A stretch of DNA of 64,000 nucleotides, from positions 637,728,244 through 637,792,243 of the forward strand of contig NC_133658.1 of NCBI RefSeq assembly GCF_037893015.1. Direction: 5' to 3'. The notes beneath the pieces were generated by a model that was not told the origin of the DNA, did no database searches, and worked only from the letters and a program-made list of their open reading frames with translations. The DNA comes from Macrotis lagotis. Its lineage: Eukaryota > Chordata > Mammalia > Peramelemorphia > Peramelidae. Shown here piece by piece: positions 44,899 to 57,248 of the stretch. The position numbers were made by a program, and so were the translations under genes. The stretch's first letter is position 1, and each line of letters begins with the position of its first letter.

Positions 44899-46431
44899 AA
44901 AGTGAAAGAAGAGAGGAAGAAATAAAAATGTAGACAACTGAGAATCATGCAGAATTATGAAAAATTGACTGAAGGAATCAATACTTTTAAAAGCAAAATT
45001 GACCAAATGGAAAAATAAATCAACTCCTTTAAATGTAAAAATCACCAACTGGAAAAGGAATGTGACTCACTAAAAAGTAAAACTGACTTCATGGTTAAAA
45101 AATTATCTCATTAAAAAAGTAAAATTAACCAACTGGAAAAGGAAACACAAAAGCTAACAGAAGAAAATAAAACTCTAAAAATTAGAATTGTGCAAATGGA
45201 AATGAATGACTCTATTATATACTAAGGTTTCATCAAACAAAATCAGAATGCTAAAAATAAAAGAAAATGTAGAATATCTCTAAGGAAAAATTACAACCTA
45301 GAAAATACATTTAGGAGAGATAATTGACAAATTATTTGTCTACCTAAAAGCCATGATCAGGGGAAAAAAACCTGGACAATATCATGGGGGAAATTGTGAT
45401 TGAAAACTGTCCTAATAGCCTAGAAGTAGAAGATAAAATAGTCCTTGAAAGAATCCATTGATCACCTTCAGAAAGAGATTCCAAAGTAAAAACTCCAAAG
45501 TATTTTTATAGCCAAATTTCAAAGTTTTCAGCTAATGGAGAAAATATAGCAAGCTGTCAAAAAATAAATAAATACCAAGGAATCACAATCAAGATTATAC
45601 AGGACTTATTACCTTCAGCATTAAAGAATTAGAGAGCCAAGAATATGATATTCAAAGGGCAAAGGAGTCTAGTCAATAAGACTAAGGAAAAATATTTATT
45701 AATTAATTAGGCTAAAAGGAGAGACAATACCTGTAACTCTTGAGAACTGTATTTCTCTTGTCAGAGTTGAAATGAATATAATTAGACAGAGGGTGTAGTT
45801 ATAAATTGATTAGGGTGTGATGATTTACTTTATCTCATGAGTGCTATTGGGATAGCTGAAGGAAAGGTTCTGGACATAGGGTGTGGGCTTAAATTGATTA
45901 TGATGTGATGATGTTTATGGCTCTTGAGAAATGCATTTCTATCAGGACAGTTGAAAGGCATATACTTTGACAGAAGGGTGTGAGTACAATCCAGGTACAA
46001 AAAAATTAAGAGATAAAATGGATTATATTGGGAAAAGAAGGTAGAGGTATTACAAGATAATTAGAATTATATGAAGAAGTTCAAAGGACCTATTAAATAG
46101 TAGAGACAAAGTAGGGAGAATATAAATACAGAGTAAATATTACTCTCAACAGCTCAAAGAGGAATTGATTCCTAATTGAGTTTTGAAATTCATCCTACAG
46201 GGAAGTCAGAGGCAACAGGGGAAAGGACAATGTGAGGCAAGCAGAAGTCAAAAGCAACATGAGGAGGGATAAGGGGAAAGGAGAAAGAAAAGCACAAATA
46301 GGAGGAACATAGGATGAGAGGAAAGGAAAAAGACTTACCCAAATGATTAAATCAAAGCAACCAAGATTAAAAGGAATGTATAAATTTGGGAAGCAATTTT
46401 CACATCTACTGTTTCTGTTAAAGGGCTCATT

Positions 46432-46513
<82 letters not shown>
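46432..46513. repeat. (CA)n(TA)n microsatellite
   Basis: About nine CA units pass into about thirty TA units. It lies at the junction between ORF1-spacer and ORF2 C-terminal sequence of the composite L1. Confidence 0.97.
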
Positions 46514-47215
46514 GAAATTTATAAAAATACAAGGCATTACCCATTGATAAATAGTCAAATTTGAAGTCAATTTTCAGATGAAGAAACTAAAGCTATCTGT
46601 AGACATATGAAAAAATGCTCCAAATCATTAGTGTTCAGACTCCAAGTTAAAACAACTGTGAGTTACCACCTCATAAGTCTAAAATGATAAAAAAGGAAAA
46701 GGATTAATATTGGAGAGGTTAGAAGATGGTGACACTAATGCACTGTTGGAGGAGTTGTGAGCTGAGTCAAACATTCTGGAGAACAAATTGGAACTATGTC
46801 CAAAGGACCATAAAACTGTATATATCTTTTGATCCATCAATACTAATAATAGATCTATAAATGAAAGAGATCATAAAACAGTAGAGAAGTCTCATGTATA
46901 CAAAAAATATTTCAAGTAGCTCTGTTTGTGGTGGGAAAGAATTGAAAATTGAGGGCATGTCCATCAATTATGCAATGACTAAACAAGTTATGGTATATTA
47001 ATACTATGAAATTTTGTTATATAAGAATTAATGAGTGAATAGACTTCAGAAGGAGCTTGGAAAGTCCTATATGAACTGAAGAGGAAGTGAGAAGAAAAAA
47101 AAGAACATTATTCCCATTAATACCAACATTATAAGATAGGCCAGCACTTCTTCTCAGCAGTTCAATGATCAAGACCAGTTCGGAGAGACTTGTTATGCAA
47201 AATCCTGTATTGTTT

Positions 47216-48240
47216 TAGTTCTTGTCCTTTGTTATCAAAAAAAGACCAAATTGACATGACTTTTTTAGAGATAAATTATAGTGTGTGTGTGACTGTGGCT
47301 GATCAGTTCAATATGAATTCTGAATGTTCTATTACAGATCTGGCACAAACAGACCATGTGAACATGTGGGGTGGGTACTCTAAACTTATGTATGTCAAAT
47401 TTCCTTTGAGCAGCTTCAATTCTGCCCTTCTCATAGAACACAGCACCCTCACTGATGAGGGTATGCCATGCTGGACAGTACTGTGCCAGTGTCTCCCATG
47501 ATCCACAATCAATTCCAAATTTCTTAAGAGAGACTTTCAGGGTGTCCCAGTATTGCTTCTTCTGACCTTGTGAGCACTTACCCTGTGTGAGTACTCCAAA
47601 GAATAGTCCTTTTGGTAGGCAAAATTCTGTTTTTCTAACTTGACCAGTCCATTGTACTTGCACTCTCTGTAGTAATGTTGGAATGCTAGGAAGTTTCACT
47701 AAAGTATGAAACTCATTGTCTGGTATCTTCTCCTGCAAGTGAACTTCAGAATTTTCCTAAGACAATTTAAATGGAAGCAAATAAATATCCTGACACGGTG
47801 CTGCTTAGACTATCCAGGTTTCACAGGCATATAATAATGAGGTCAACACAAAGACTATAGACCTTCAATTTGACAATTAGCCTAATAGCTCTTAGCTCCC
47901 ACATTTTCTTTCATAGCCTCCCAAATACTGAGTTAGTACTGGCAATACCTTTGTCAGCCTTTTTATCAATGTGTACCTCCCTGGAAAGAACATTGCCAGG
48001 GTAAGTGAGCTTGTCCATAATACCAAAACTTCTCCATTTGTTGTACTCGATGGTTCTCCATATGGATGGTGTAGTGCTATGATGGAGTACCTGAGTTTTC
48101 TTGGTGTTACTTGTCAAACCAAAATTAGCACAAGAAGTAGAGAATTGATCCATACTTTGTTGCATCTCAGCTTCAGAGGTTGCATTGAGTGCACAGTCAT
48201 CTGAAAACAGAAGATCATGCACCAACACTCCTTTACATAT
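47216..48240 (-). mobile_element. Second RTE-clade LINE, antisense, 5'-truncated
   Basis: The 3' end lies near 47220 (CAAAAAAAGACCAAATTGAC). On the minus strand, 47265-47738 encodes the C-terminal region: SQGQKKQYWDTLKVSLKKFG, DCGSWETLAQYCPAWHTLIS and EGAVFYEKGRIEAAQRKF, then a CCHH finger-like CQICNR...H...H. 47911-48276 encodes reverse transcriptase sequence with LLFSDDCALNATSEAEM (catalytic motif FSDD) and FGLTSNTKKTQVLH. Frames are shifted between parts. Truncated near 48240 before the rest of the reverse transcriptase. Confidence 0.88.
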
Positions 48241-48837
48241 AATTAGGAAAATACAACTAAATAAATCATGTTGCAAGGCAGCAAGAGGCAGAATGAAAAT
48301 ATATTATGAACCAATAAAAGAATTTAATAGTTCATGTAAAAAAGATGGAAATGACAGATGGGGCAATTTTGGGGAGGACATGGAATGTGATCAGATCACA
48401 AGAATGAATAAGTAGAGGATTTTTTGCCTTGGTAAGGAGTATGAAGAGTAGAAGTTTTAAAATTTTCTACAGTTGAGCAAGTAGGAAACTGAAGAGTTCA
48501 TGAAGGAACCAATATGTTAAGAATATATATTAATGTAAAATATAGAGAGAATATGAAGTACTTTGAATGCCAAATTGAAGAATCTGTGTTTGAAGTCAGA
48601 GAAAATGAATTCAAATGCAGGCTTTTCTTGGGTTTCCATTTTATTTTCCATATAATGAGGGGCTGAACTGGATCATGATTCTTAACCTTAGATCAGTGAG
48701 CTTAAAATTGATAAACGTTTCAACACAATTGGCTCCCTAGCTGTTTTATTTTATGTGTTTAAAATATTGATCCAAGAGGATGTTGATAGACTTCCCTAGA
48801 ATGCCAAAGAAATCCATCATACAAACACACACACACT

Positions 48838-48885
<48 letters not shown>

Positions 48886-49580
48886 CACGTGTGCACACAC
48901 ACACACACACATGCAAAAAACAGAGATAAGAAAGACTGGACTATACACCTTTAGGGAATATTTCTCCATTAAATATTATGACATTTCGAGAAGAAACATA
49001 TTCTTAGTGATTTCCAGTTAGTATCTTGTTTTATAGTTTAGGAAATAATTTGGTAATACTGTAATCCAGAGACCAAATATCACATTATTTAGGGCACATA
49101 AGTTGGTTCTGCAGTTCATGGTAAATCAACTGACTTGGAAAATAATTAGTAGAAAGGTAGAAGTTTCCCCATTTACTGATGGCAAAACTATTCTTAGGCC
49201 TTCATATAGTCATCCTATAAAATTCAACATAAAATTTTATTAAAATACTTCTTTTTCCATACACACTTATTAGTATCCCCTTCAAAGATTTAAAAATTAT
49301 CTGAAATGTGATTTCACCTTAATAAAAATGTGAGTAGCAAGTATGTATAATATTTATTACAGGCCTTTGGCCTTGATGAACAAGCCTTAAGTAATAATTA
49401 GAGGAAATTTTAACTGCCTATTAAATAGAAATAGCAAAATCTTAGATATACAAAAGATACTTATTCTTTTCATTTTCTCCAAAAATAAGCTTTAAATAAC
49501 GCTATGGTAATATGCAATCTTTATATAATACATTTACATTTGCAATGCACATTTCTCTCCAACCATTTTCAGACAGGCTG
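48241..49580. other. Unique non-coding DNA with a CA repeat
   Basis: No gene recognised. It contains the CA microsatellite listed next. Confidence 0.5.
48824..48912. repeat. (CA)n microsatellite
   Basis: CA repeat with ACTC, GCAC and TGCA interruptions. Confidence 0.97.
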
Positions 49581-49584
49581 AATG

Positions 49585-49690
49585 AGTATTATTACCTTCA
49601 TTTTACAGATGAGGAAACATAGGCTCAATGAAATTAAGTGATTTACCAAAGATCAAATACTTGTTATCAGAAGCATAACATAAATCTAGT
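49585..49690 (-). repeat. MIR-type SINE fragment, antisense
   Basis: CCTTCATTTTACAGATGAGG followed by AAACATAGGCTCAATGAAAT and AAGTGATTTACCAAAGATCA is the standard antisense MIR core. Confidence 0.85.
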
Positions 49691-52600
49691 AATTGTCTCT
49701 GGAATTAGTCATCACAATTTTCAGTATATGACAAATGGGCAATCAGCTAGTTTTACTTTGATTCATGAACAGAGCTGATGTCCCTCACCATTGTTAGCTA
49801 TTTCACAAATATGATTCACAGGGCATAAGAGAGCTAAGGTAAGACAATCCCTTCCTCTTAAATGGAAAATAATTCAATACTTGTGCTTTTTTTGAAGGCA
49901 AATCAGGAATCTTCATATATGAAAGATAACTCATCAATCTATTTTATGACCATATTACCTTTTAGGGTGACTAGCCAAGCCAAACTGTTTGAGGTTCATT
50001 CATTACCATCTTCTGATTAATTGATTCATATTTCTGAGGCCATTACTTTATTCTCCTGTAAACCTCATATTCTCCCTGTTGGTTGCACAGAGAATATCAA
50101 TCGAAGCACAGAGTTCTATTTATCATCTCCAAAGATAGAGTTTAGTAATTACCTTAAAGCAAAGAATCATGTCCTTTGGCTGGATGCACAGACAGATTTG
50201 ATAATGTGACTTCAAAATTCCAACATACAAATACTTTAAAATCAAAACTATATTGGCAAGATTGAGAAATGAAGAGAAACCTGTAGTTTAAACTCTGATA
50301 GGCTCATGTAAACTTAACAAATTTATACAATTTAGCATAATTTTAATATAAATTAGTTTATTTAATAGAAAATATTTATCAGTTAGCAAATGTTAATAAC
50401 TAATAAATCTTTAGATTGTGAAGATATTAGCATCAATGATTTGCTTATCTAAATGATAGAGCCTTTTCTTATGAAGCAGCTTCCCTATATCAAGAAAAAT
50501 ATTTCAACTTGTCAGTTTTTGAACAATTGTTCAAAACAGATTATATGTAAATAAAAAATGACATAATGTAAAGTATCTTATGATTACGTATTGTTTCATT
50601 TTTGTCTTTGTATCCCTTAAATCCTAATCCAAAAGAGTGATGATTAATTAAATTATCTGGCATGCCTAGGATAGAAAAGATGCAAAATGCTATGTCATTG
50701 AACAAAGGAAAGGGAAAAGGAACAAAATTCTGAATACCATGCTCACTGGAAATAGAGCTCTAACTTAATTTTAATAATGGAGCTATGCAGATAACTGCCT
50801 CAATTCTTCTTGAATCTCAAATGCCTCTTGAAAAAATGGTATGTTGAGGATAATCAGAGAGAATGGACCTTATGTCAATACCAATAAGGAGAAAAGAATT
50901 CATTTATAGACATGAGAAATTAGGTGAAGGCCTAATTTAAATGAAATCAACTTCAAACAAAAGCTTTGAGGCTCAACATCTTAGTGAAAGGAGGCACCAA
51001 CAGTGGGAAGAGAGTATGCTCATGGAAAGTCTCCACATAGAAGGAAAGACTTCAGAATAAGCAGTCTCATAATTGAGAGGATAGTAGAACATTTGTTCAG
51101 CTAAAGTGGTTAGATAGCTAAATGATTCCTAAGTGAATTTGATGATTATGCTTGTTTTGATTCTTGCTCCAAAAGACATCTCTATCTTTTATGTGTTCTA
51201 AGATCTAGTTATGTAAATGATGGAGCTACATTTTTGTTATAAAGAACATTTTTACATTTAAAAAGATCCCAAAGCAGCTGTACATTTATCTTCAAGGGAA
51301 AAAAAATCACATCTAGCACCCAAACCACTGAATGTAAGAAAAACCTTTTCGTGATCTGGGAAAAACCTACAAATGGTTAAGTACAGATAGCTCAAGTTGT
51401 CTACTTTCTGAGGATAGTATAATTCAAAGCTATTAAAATATCTTTGTGATAACATGTTAAATTTTTCTGGTATATACCAGAATAATATTTCAAAGATACA
51501 AAAGTGAAGTCATTCCTTCCCCTCAAAAAATTTAAATTCTATCATTATTTAGTTATTAATTGCTATGTTATTTTGAAATTTTTGAATTTTTGTTCACTTT
51601 CTGTCCAAAATCATAGCACAATTCTATTTGAAATTTGAGACCTGACAAAAATGTTGCTTCCCAAGTAGAGGGCTTGAAAAGGTAGTTTGACTTTCCAAAA
51701 CAGTAAGGGAGTGAATGAATGAATTTTTCTGATGGACTGTGATGATATCTAAGAGATCAAAATTGATTACTCAAAGGGTTAAAAATGTCTAATGCAAAAA
51801 CTAAGGAGTTAAGATGATTCTCAATGATATGTGCAATAATCCAGCAAATGTAATAGTAACACTATTATTTTAATATTCCATTTTATATTTATAGACACAA
51901 ACCAGATGTTTAACATAACTAAGTTTTTTTTAAAACTTTAAAACTGAGACAAGGGTCACAATAAAATACCTAAAAGGAGAATACTAAAGGCAAAATGAGC
52001 ACAACAATGGCGCATGAGTGGAATTCAAGATAATACATTAAAAATGAATTTATGATGAAGTAATAATGAACCTATTCAATGATACAATATTTCAGAAGAA
52101 TGTTTGCCAAGACAATGGATTTTGGACTTGGATTATTCATGAACAAGGCCATTTAATACAACAAGTAATAATTACTGAAGTGGAAACCATTAATGCATTT
52201 ATATATAGGAATATATGTGAATAAATACATGAATCTTACTCCATGAAAAAATTCAAGTTTGATGCCTAATGATAATTAAGTAATATCAATTACAGTCCTT
52301 CCTCTTCCTTACAAATCATTACCATACCTTCTTAAATATTGGACATGTTGCCTTATTCACTTGTAATGACTATGTAAAAAAGTTAACCAACCCAATGATA
52401 GCTCTTCTGATTTATAAAAATCAGTATCATCTCCTGGTGCATCAGAATAAAGAATAAGGGGCATAGATATATTCATGTGCTCTAGACTACTCTCTTTCCA
52501 ACTGATCAGCTAGTTCCCCTGACACTACTTCTGTCAGCAATACACAATCTGCTGCCGTTCTTCAACGTTGTCATCCCACCTACACAAAATCAGGCTATTC

Positions 52601-54165
52601 CTGAAGTTGTCATTCATACTATGGGGAAAATAAGAGATTGAGCTATGAGATGTGGACAATTTTGTGAATCTTACAAGTTCATGGAAGAAGAGAATGTTAA
52701 CTTTAAAAAATAATAATTTGTTTCCCTAGTATGTAGCCTAGTACTAGTATATCATAGTTTCTTAATAAATTCTTGCTGATTGCTGATTAACTGATGATTA
52801 TCCAAACTCCTAAGTCAGAGGATTGAATTATTATGAATGATTGAATGGGCTCAATCATCTGTCCCTTAAACTTCAGATGCTATTATATACTGGAAAATAC
52901 ATGTGATTTAGTCAAATTTAATCTCTAGGACAAAGACTTTGTACCTGTTTCTACCTCCTTGATGCTTTCTTAATTTATTTACCTGCCTTAATTAAAGGTT
53001 GTTAACTATCTAGAGTTCCAACTACAGATTTTTCCCTTTATTTATCAAGGCTGCTATTTCTGTCTCCCGTTAAGTCCCTAGGAACATGCATGATGGAAAG
53101 CGGACAGGAAGAATCCCTAGGATTTCTGAAAATGTGAACCTTGAAGGGCAAAATGAATCATATTATCTTTGGCAATCTCTGCCATTGGAAGGAAATAAAG
53201 TCATCCCAGCTGTCAGCACATGGTATAATAACATAGATGTACTTTGGTATTTTGATTTGTGTACTTTACACGTGATTAAAATACAAAATATGTTAATAAG
53301 AATTACTACTCTTATTCCTACTTCTACTTTACTCCTAATAATTTCCCTTTCATAAAGGTTGAGATCTATCATTAAATTATAAAGGTGAGGTTTAGACTGA
53401 TGTTCATGTTGACCTTGAGAGAGTAAGGTCTGCTTTGGCTTCTCCTTGAAAATGGACATCAGCTTTCTTGAAGAATTTTAGGGTGGAGGAGAGATGCAAC
53501 AGATTGAAGTACTGGAGAAAGTCAAAGCTTTAAGGTTAATCTATTCTTACTCTGACAATATCCTCACTGTCACAGTGTACATTTTAGTCAACTGACCACC
53601 ATTTTTGACTCTGTGCACAAAAAAATCCCATTATAGAGGATGAGTCCATGGGCTGGAGAAACCAATATATCTGGAGACTTCAAATAATTCCTTAGAGCAT
53701 GTCATAAAAACTCAGTAATTACCACTTTGGAAATATAACTTGGATAGTATCTGAAAGTCTTCATCATCACAATTGAACTTCTACTAAAAAAAAATCAATT
53801 CCTAGGTACCTAAGAAACCATTGCAATCATGGCAATATTCCTCCACCTGCCTTTCTATAGGTTGATTCATCACACATAAGACCATAACTAGTGTAGGCTA
53901 TCATTAGTCAAATAATCCACTAGAAGAAACTGAAAACTTTCCTTTGTTTTAAATATTCTAAGACACCTGGTAATGATAGGAAAATGCAAATAACCTAGAT
54001 AGAAGACCAGATATGACACAAGCCAAACCCTGAAGTTTTGATATTGGAATGAAATGAGATCTTAGAACATTTGATAATAAAGAAAAGTTTTGCCTAGACA
54101 TAGCAGAGGAAGAATACTCAGAAGAAGGAAATAATGTTTATTAAAGTTATAGAATGGAAGCACCT
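49691..54165. other. Unique non-coding DNA
   Basis: The longest stretch without a recognisable repeat. Frames at 50021-50209, 51258-51455 and 53086-53355 have no homology I know and no clear splice signals, so I leave them uncalled. I see no tRNA, snRNA or promoter signal. Confidence 0.5.
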
Positions 54166-54429
54166 AAGCACAACTTTTTTATGCTAGCATTGAGCATGCT
54201 AGTGGTCAGAAGGTTATAGAAAACAGCATCATTGTGAGATAATCAACCGTGATGGATGCAACTGCTCTCAGCAGTTCAGAAAGCTAGGATAACCTTATTG
54301 AACTGGCTATGGACAATGGTATCCCCATCCAGAGGAAGAACAAAAGAAAAACAACAAAAAAGCCAAACAAAATAAACTTTTCAGAATCTGATGAACACTA
54401 TATTTACTTGCTAAAAATTATCAGAAGTA

Positions 54430-54572
54430 GGGGCAGCTTGGTGGCGCAATGGACAGAGCACCAGTTCTGGAGTCAGGACAACCTGAGTTCAAATCTGGCC
54501 TTAGAAACTTAATAATTACCTAGCTGTGTGATCTTAGGCAAATCACTTAACCCCATTGCCTTGCAAAAACTA
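54430..54572 (+). mobile_element. Marsupial tRNA-derived SINE
   Basis: GGGGCAGCTTGGTGGCGCAA, GAGTTCAAATCTGGCC and CCATTGCCTTGCAAAAACTA, followed by TATATA. No convincing target-site duplication. Inserted in the 3'UTR of the L1 around it. Confidence 0.92.
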
Positions 54573-54740
54573 TATATATATATCACATATATTTCATTCC
54601 CTTAGTTCTAATTCCTCAAAATGAAAATGAATATGTATAAAACATGTTTTAACACAAATATGTATGAGCAATAATAACCTGACTGCTGATAAAGGGAGGG
54701 ACATTGGAAAGGGAGGGTGGAAGGAAATTTTGTAACTTAA

Positions 54741-54744
<4 letters not shown>

Positions 54745-54799
<55 letters not shown>
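54745..54799. repeat. (TA)n microsatellite
   Basis: Pure TA run inside an L1 3'UTR. Confidence 0.97.
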
Positions 54800-54804
<5 letters not shown>

Positions 54805-55299
54805 GCAGATGGATGAATGCTGGAAAACTTTCATAACATGTATTTGGAAAAATAAAATATCAAGAAAAATAGTTTTCAATTAAAAAAAAAGGTTAAGGGA
54901 AAGGATAAAATTCCTTGTACTTTGACTCTTTATACTCTGACAACCAGGATGCTATGTAATTAGTTTTATTCATTAGTCTTATGACTTAACCATTTATTTT
55001 TCTTTATTTCTTTATAAAAGAAAGATTTATTTTGAATTTTACAATTTTCTCCCAATTTTTCTTCCCTCCCCCCACCCCACCTCTCACAGAAGACAATCTG
55101 TTAGTCTTTACATTGTGTCCATGGCATACATTGATCTATGTTGAATGTAATGAGAGAGAGAGAGAGAAATCCTATCCTTAAGGAAGAAAAATAAAATATA
55201 AGAAATAGCAAAATGACATAGTAAGATAATGTTATTGTTTTTGTAATTGAAGGTAATAGTCTTTGGTCTTTGGTCAAACTCCAAAATTCTTTCTCTGGA

Positions 55300-57215
55300 C
55301 ACAGATGATATTCTCCATTGCAGATATCCCCCAAATTGTGTCTGATTGTTGCACTAATGGAATGAGCAAGTCCATTAAGATTGATCATCAACCCCATGTT
55401 GCTGTTAGGGCATACAGTGTTCTTCTGGTTCTGCTCATCTCACTCAGCATCAGTTCATGCAAATCCTTCCAAGCTTCCCTGAAATTCCATCCCTCCTGGT
55501 TTCTAATAGAACAATGGTGTTCCATCACATACATATAACACAATTTATTAAGCAATTCTCCAATTGACGGACATTCAGTTAATTTCCAATTCTTTGCCAG
55601 CACAAACAGGGCTGCTTTGAATATTTTTGTAAAAGTGATATTTTTGCCTTAGACCCAGTAGTGGTATTGTTGGAACAAAGGGTACATACATTTTTATTAC
55701 CCTATGCTTGTAATTCCAAATTGCTCTCCAGAAAAGTTGGATAAGTTCACAGCTCCACCAACAATGTATTACTTTCCCAGGTTTCCCACATCCCTTCCAA
55801 CATTGATCATTCATATTGGCCAGTCTGAGAGGTGTGAGGTGGTTCCGCAGACATACTTTAATTTGCATTTCTCTAATAAGTAATGATTTAGAGCAATTTT
55901 TCATATGACTATGGATCACTTTGATTTGCTCATCTGTAAATTGCCTTTGCATATCCTTTGACCATTTGTCAATTGGGGAATGGCAAAATGACTCAGTTCT
56001 CTGTATATTTTAGAAATGAGTTCTTTGTCAGAAGTACTAGTTGTATAAATTGTTTCCCAATTTACTATGTTCCTTTTGATCCTGGTTACAGTGGAAATTT
56101 AATGTAATCAAAATTGTCTAGTTTGCTTTTAATGGTATTTTCCATCTCTTCCATGGTCACAAAAATACTTCCCTTTCTGTAGATCTGACAGGTAAACTAT
56201 TCCTTGATGTCTTAGTTTGCTTATGATATTGGTTTTTTATGTTTAAATCCTGTATACATTTTCATCTTATCTTGGTATAGGGTGTGAGGCGTTGGTCTAA
56301 TCCAAGTTTCTGCCATATTAGCTTCCAATTTTCCCAATAGGTTTTATCCCAGAGGCTGGACTCTTTGTGTTTATCAAACAGAAGATTGCTATAATCATTT
56401 CCTGCTATTGCACCTAATCTATTCCACTGATCCACCACTCTGTTTCTTAGCCAATAGAAGAGAGTTTTGATGACTGTGATATAATTTTAGATCTGTCAGG
56501 GCTAAGCCTCCTTTTTTTGCCCTTTTTTTTTCATTGGATTATTGGAAATTCTCAATGTTTTATTTCTCCATATGAATTTACATACAATTTTTTCTAACTC
56601 ATTAAAGTAATTGTTTGGAATTTTGATTGGTAGGTCAGTAAATAAGTAGTTTAATTTTGGTAGAATTGTCATTTGTATTATATTAGTGCCATCTATCCAT
56701 GAGCAGTTGATATTTGATGAGTTATTTAAATCTGATTTTATTTGTGCGAGAAGTGTTTTGAAATTGTTTTCAAAATGTTTCCGAGTCTGCCTTGGCAAGT
56801 ATACTTCGAAGTATTTTATATTGTCTGAAGTTACTTTGAATGGAATTTTTCTTTCCAGGTCTTTCTTCTGCATCTTACTACTAATTTATAGAAATGCTGA
56901 GGATTTATGACTGTTATTTTATATACTGGGACTTTGCTAAAGTTGCTAATTATTTCTAGTAGATTTAGGTGATTTCATGGGATTCTCTAGGTATACCATC
57001 ATGTCATTTGCAAAGAGAGAGTTTTGTCTCTTCCTTTCCAATTTTAATTCCTTCAACTTCTTTTTCTTATTTTATTGCTGAGGCTAATATTTGTAATACA
57101 ATATTGAATAGTAGTGATGATAATGGGCATCCTTGTTTCAACCCTGATCTTATTGGAAATGTTTCTAGCCTATCCCCATTGCATATAATGCTTGTTCAAG
57201 GCTTATTATTCTTCT

Positions 57216-57248
<33 letters not shown>

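Larger units (their letters stand above)
43681..47215 (+). mobile_element. Second sense L1 with ORF1 but little ORF2 (HAL1-like or composite)
   Basis: 43681-43980 resembles an L1 5'UTR. ORF1 starts near 43978 (ATGAACAAGAAGAAAAAAAA) and continues at 44883 after an antisense L1 insertion. It has coiled-coil repeats (45000-45200) and an RRM-like part (45340-45530). Instead of ORF2 there is about 700 bases of spacer and a CA/TA microsatellite (46432-46513). From 46560 to 47215 come only the ORF2 C-terminus and 3'UTR (CAGATGAAGAAACTAAAGC, GACACTAATGCACTGTTGGA). Either this is a half-L1-like element, or 46560-47215 is the missing 3' end of the L1 at 35600-43680. Confidence 0.65.
54170..54890 (+). 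mobile_element. L1 3' end, sense, split by a SINE
   Basis: TGAGATAATCAACCGTGATG, CTCAGCAGTTCAGAAAGCTA, CAGAATCTGATGAACACTAT, then after the SINE CCCTTAGTTCTAATTCCTCA, GGGAGGGTGGAAGGAAATTT, and an A-rich end TCAATTAAAAAAAAAGG. It is the same subfamily as 36391-36848. A TA run of about 55 bases has grown at 54745-54799. Confidence 0.85.
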
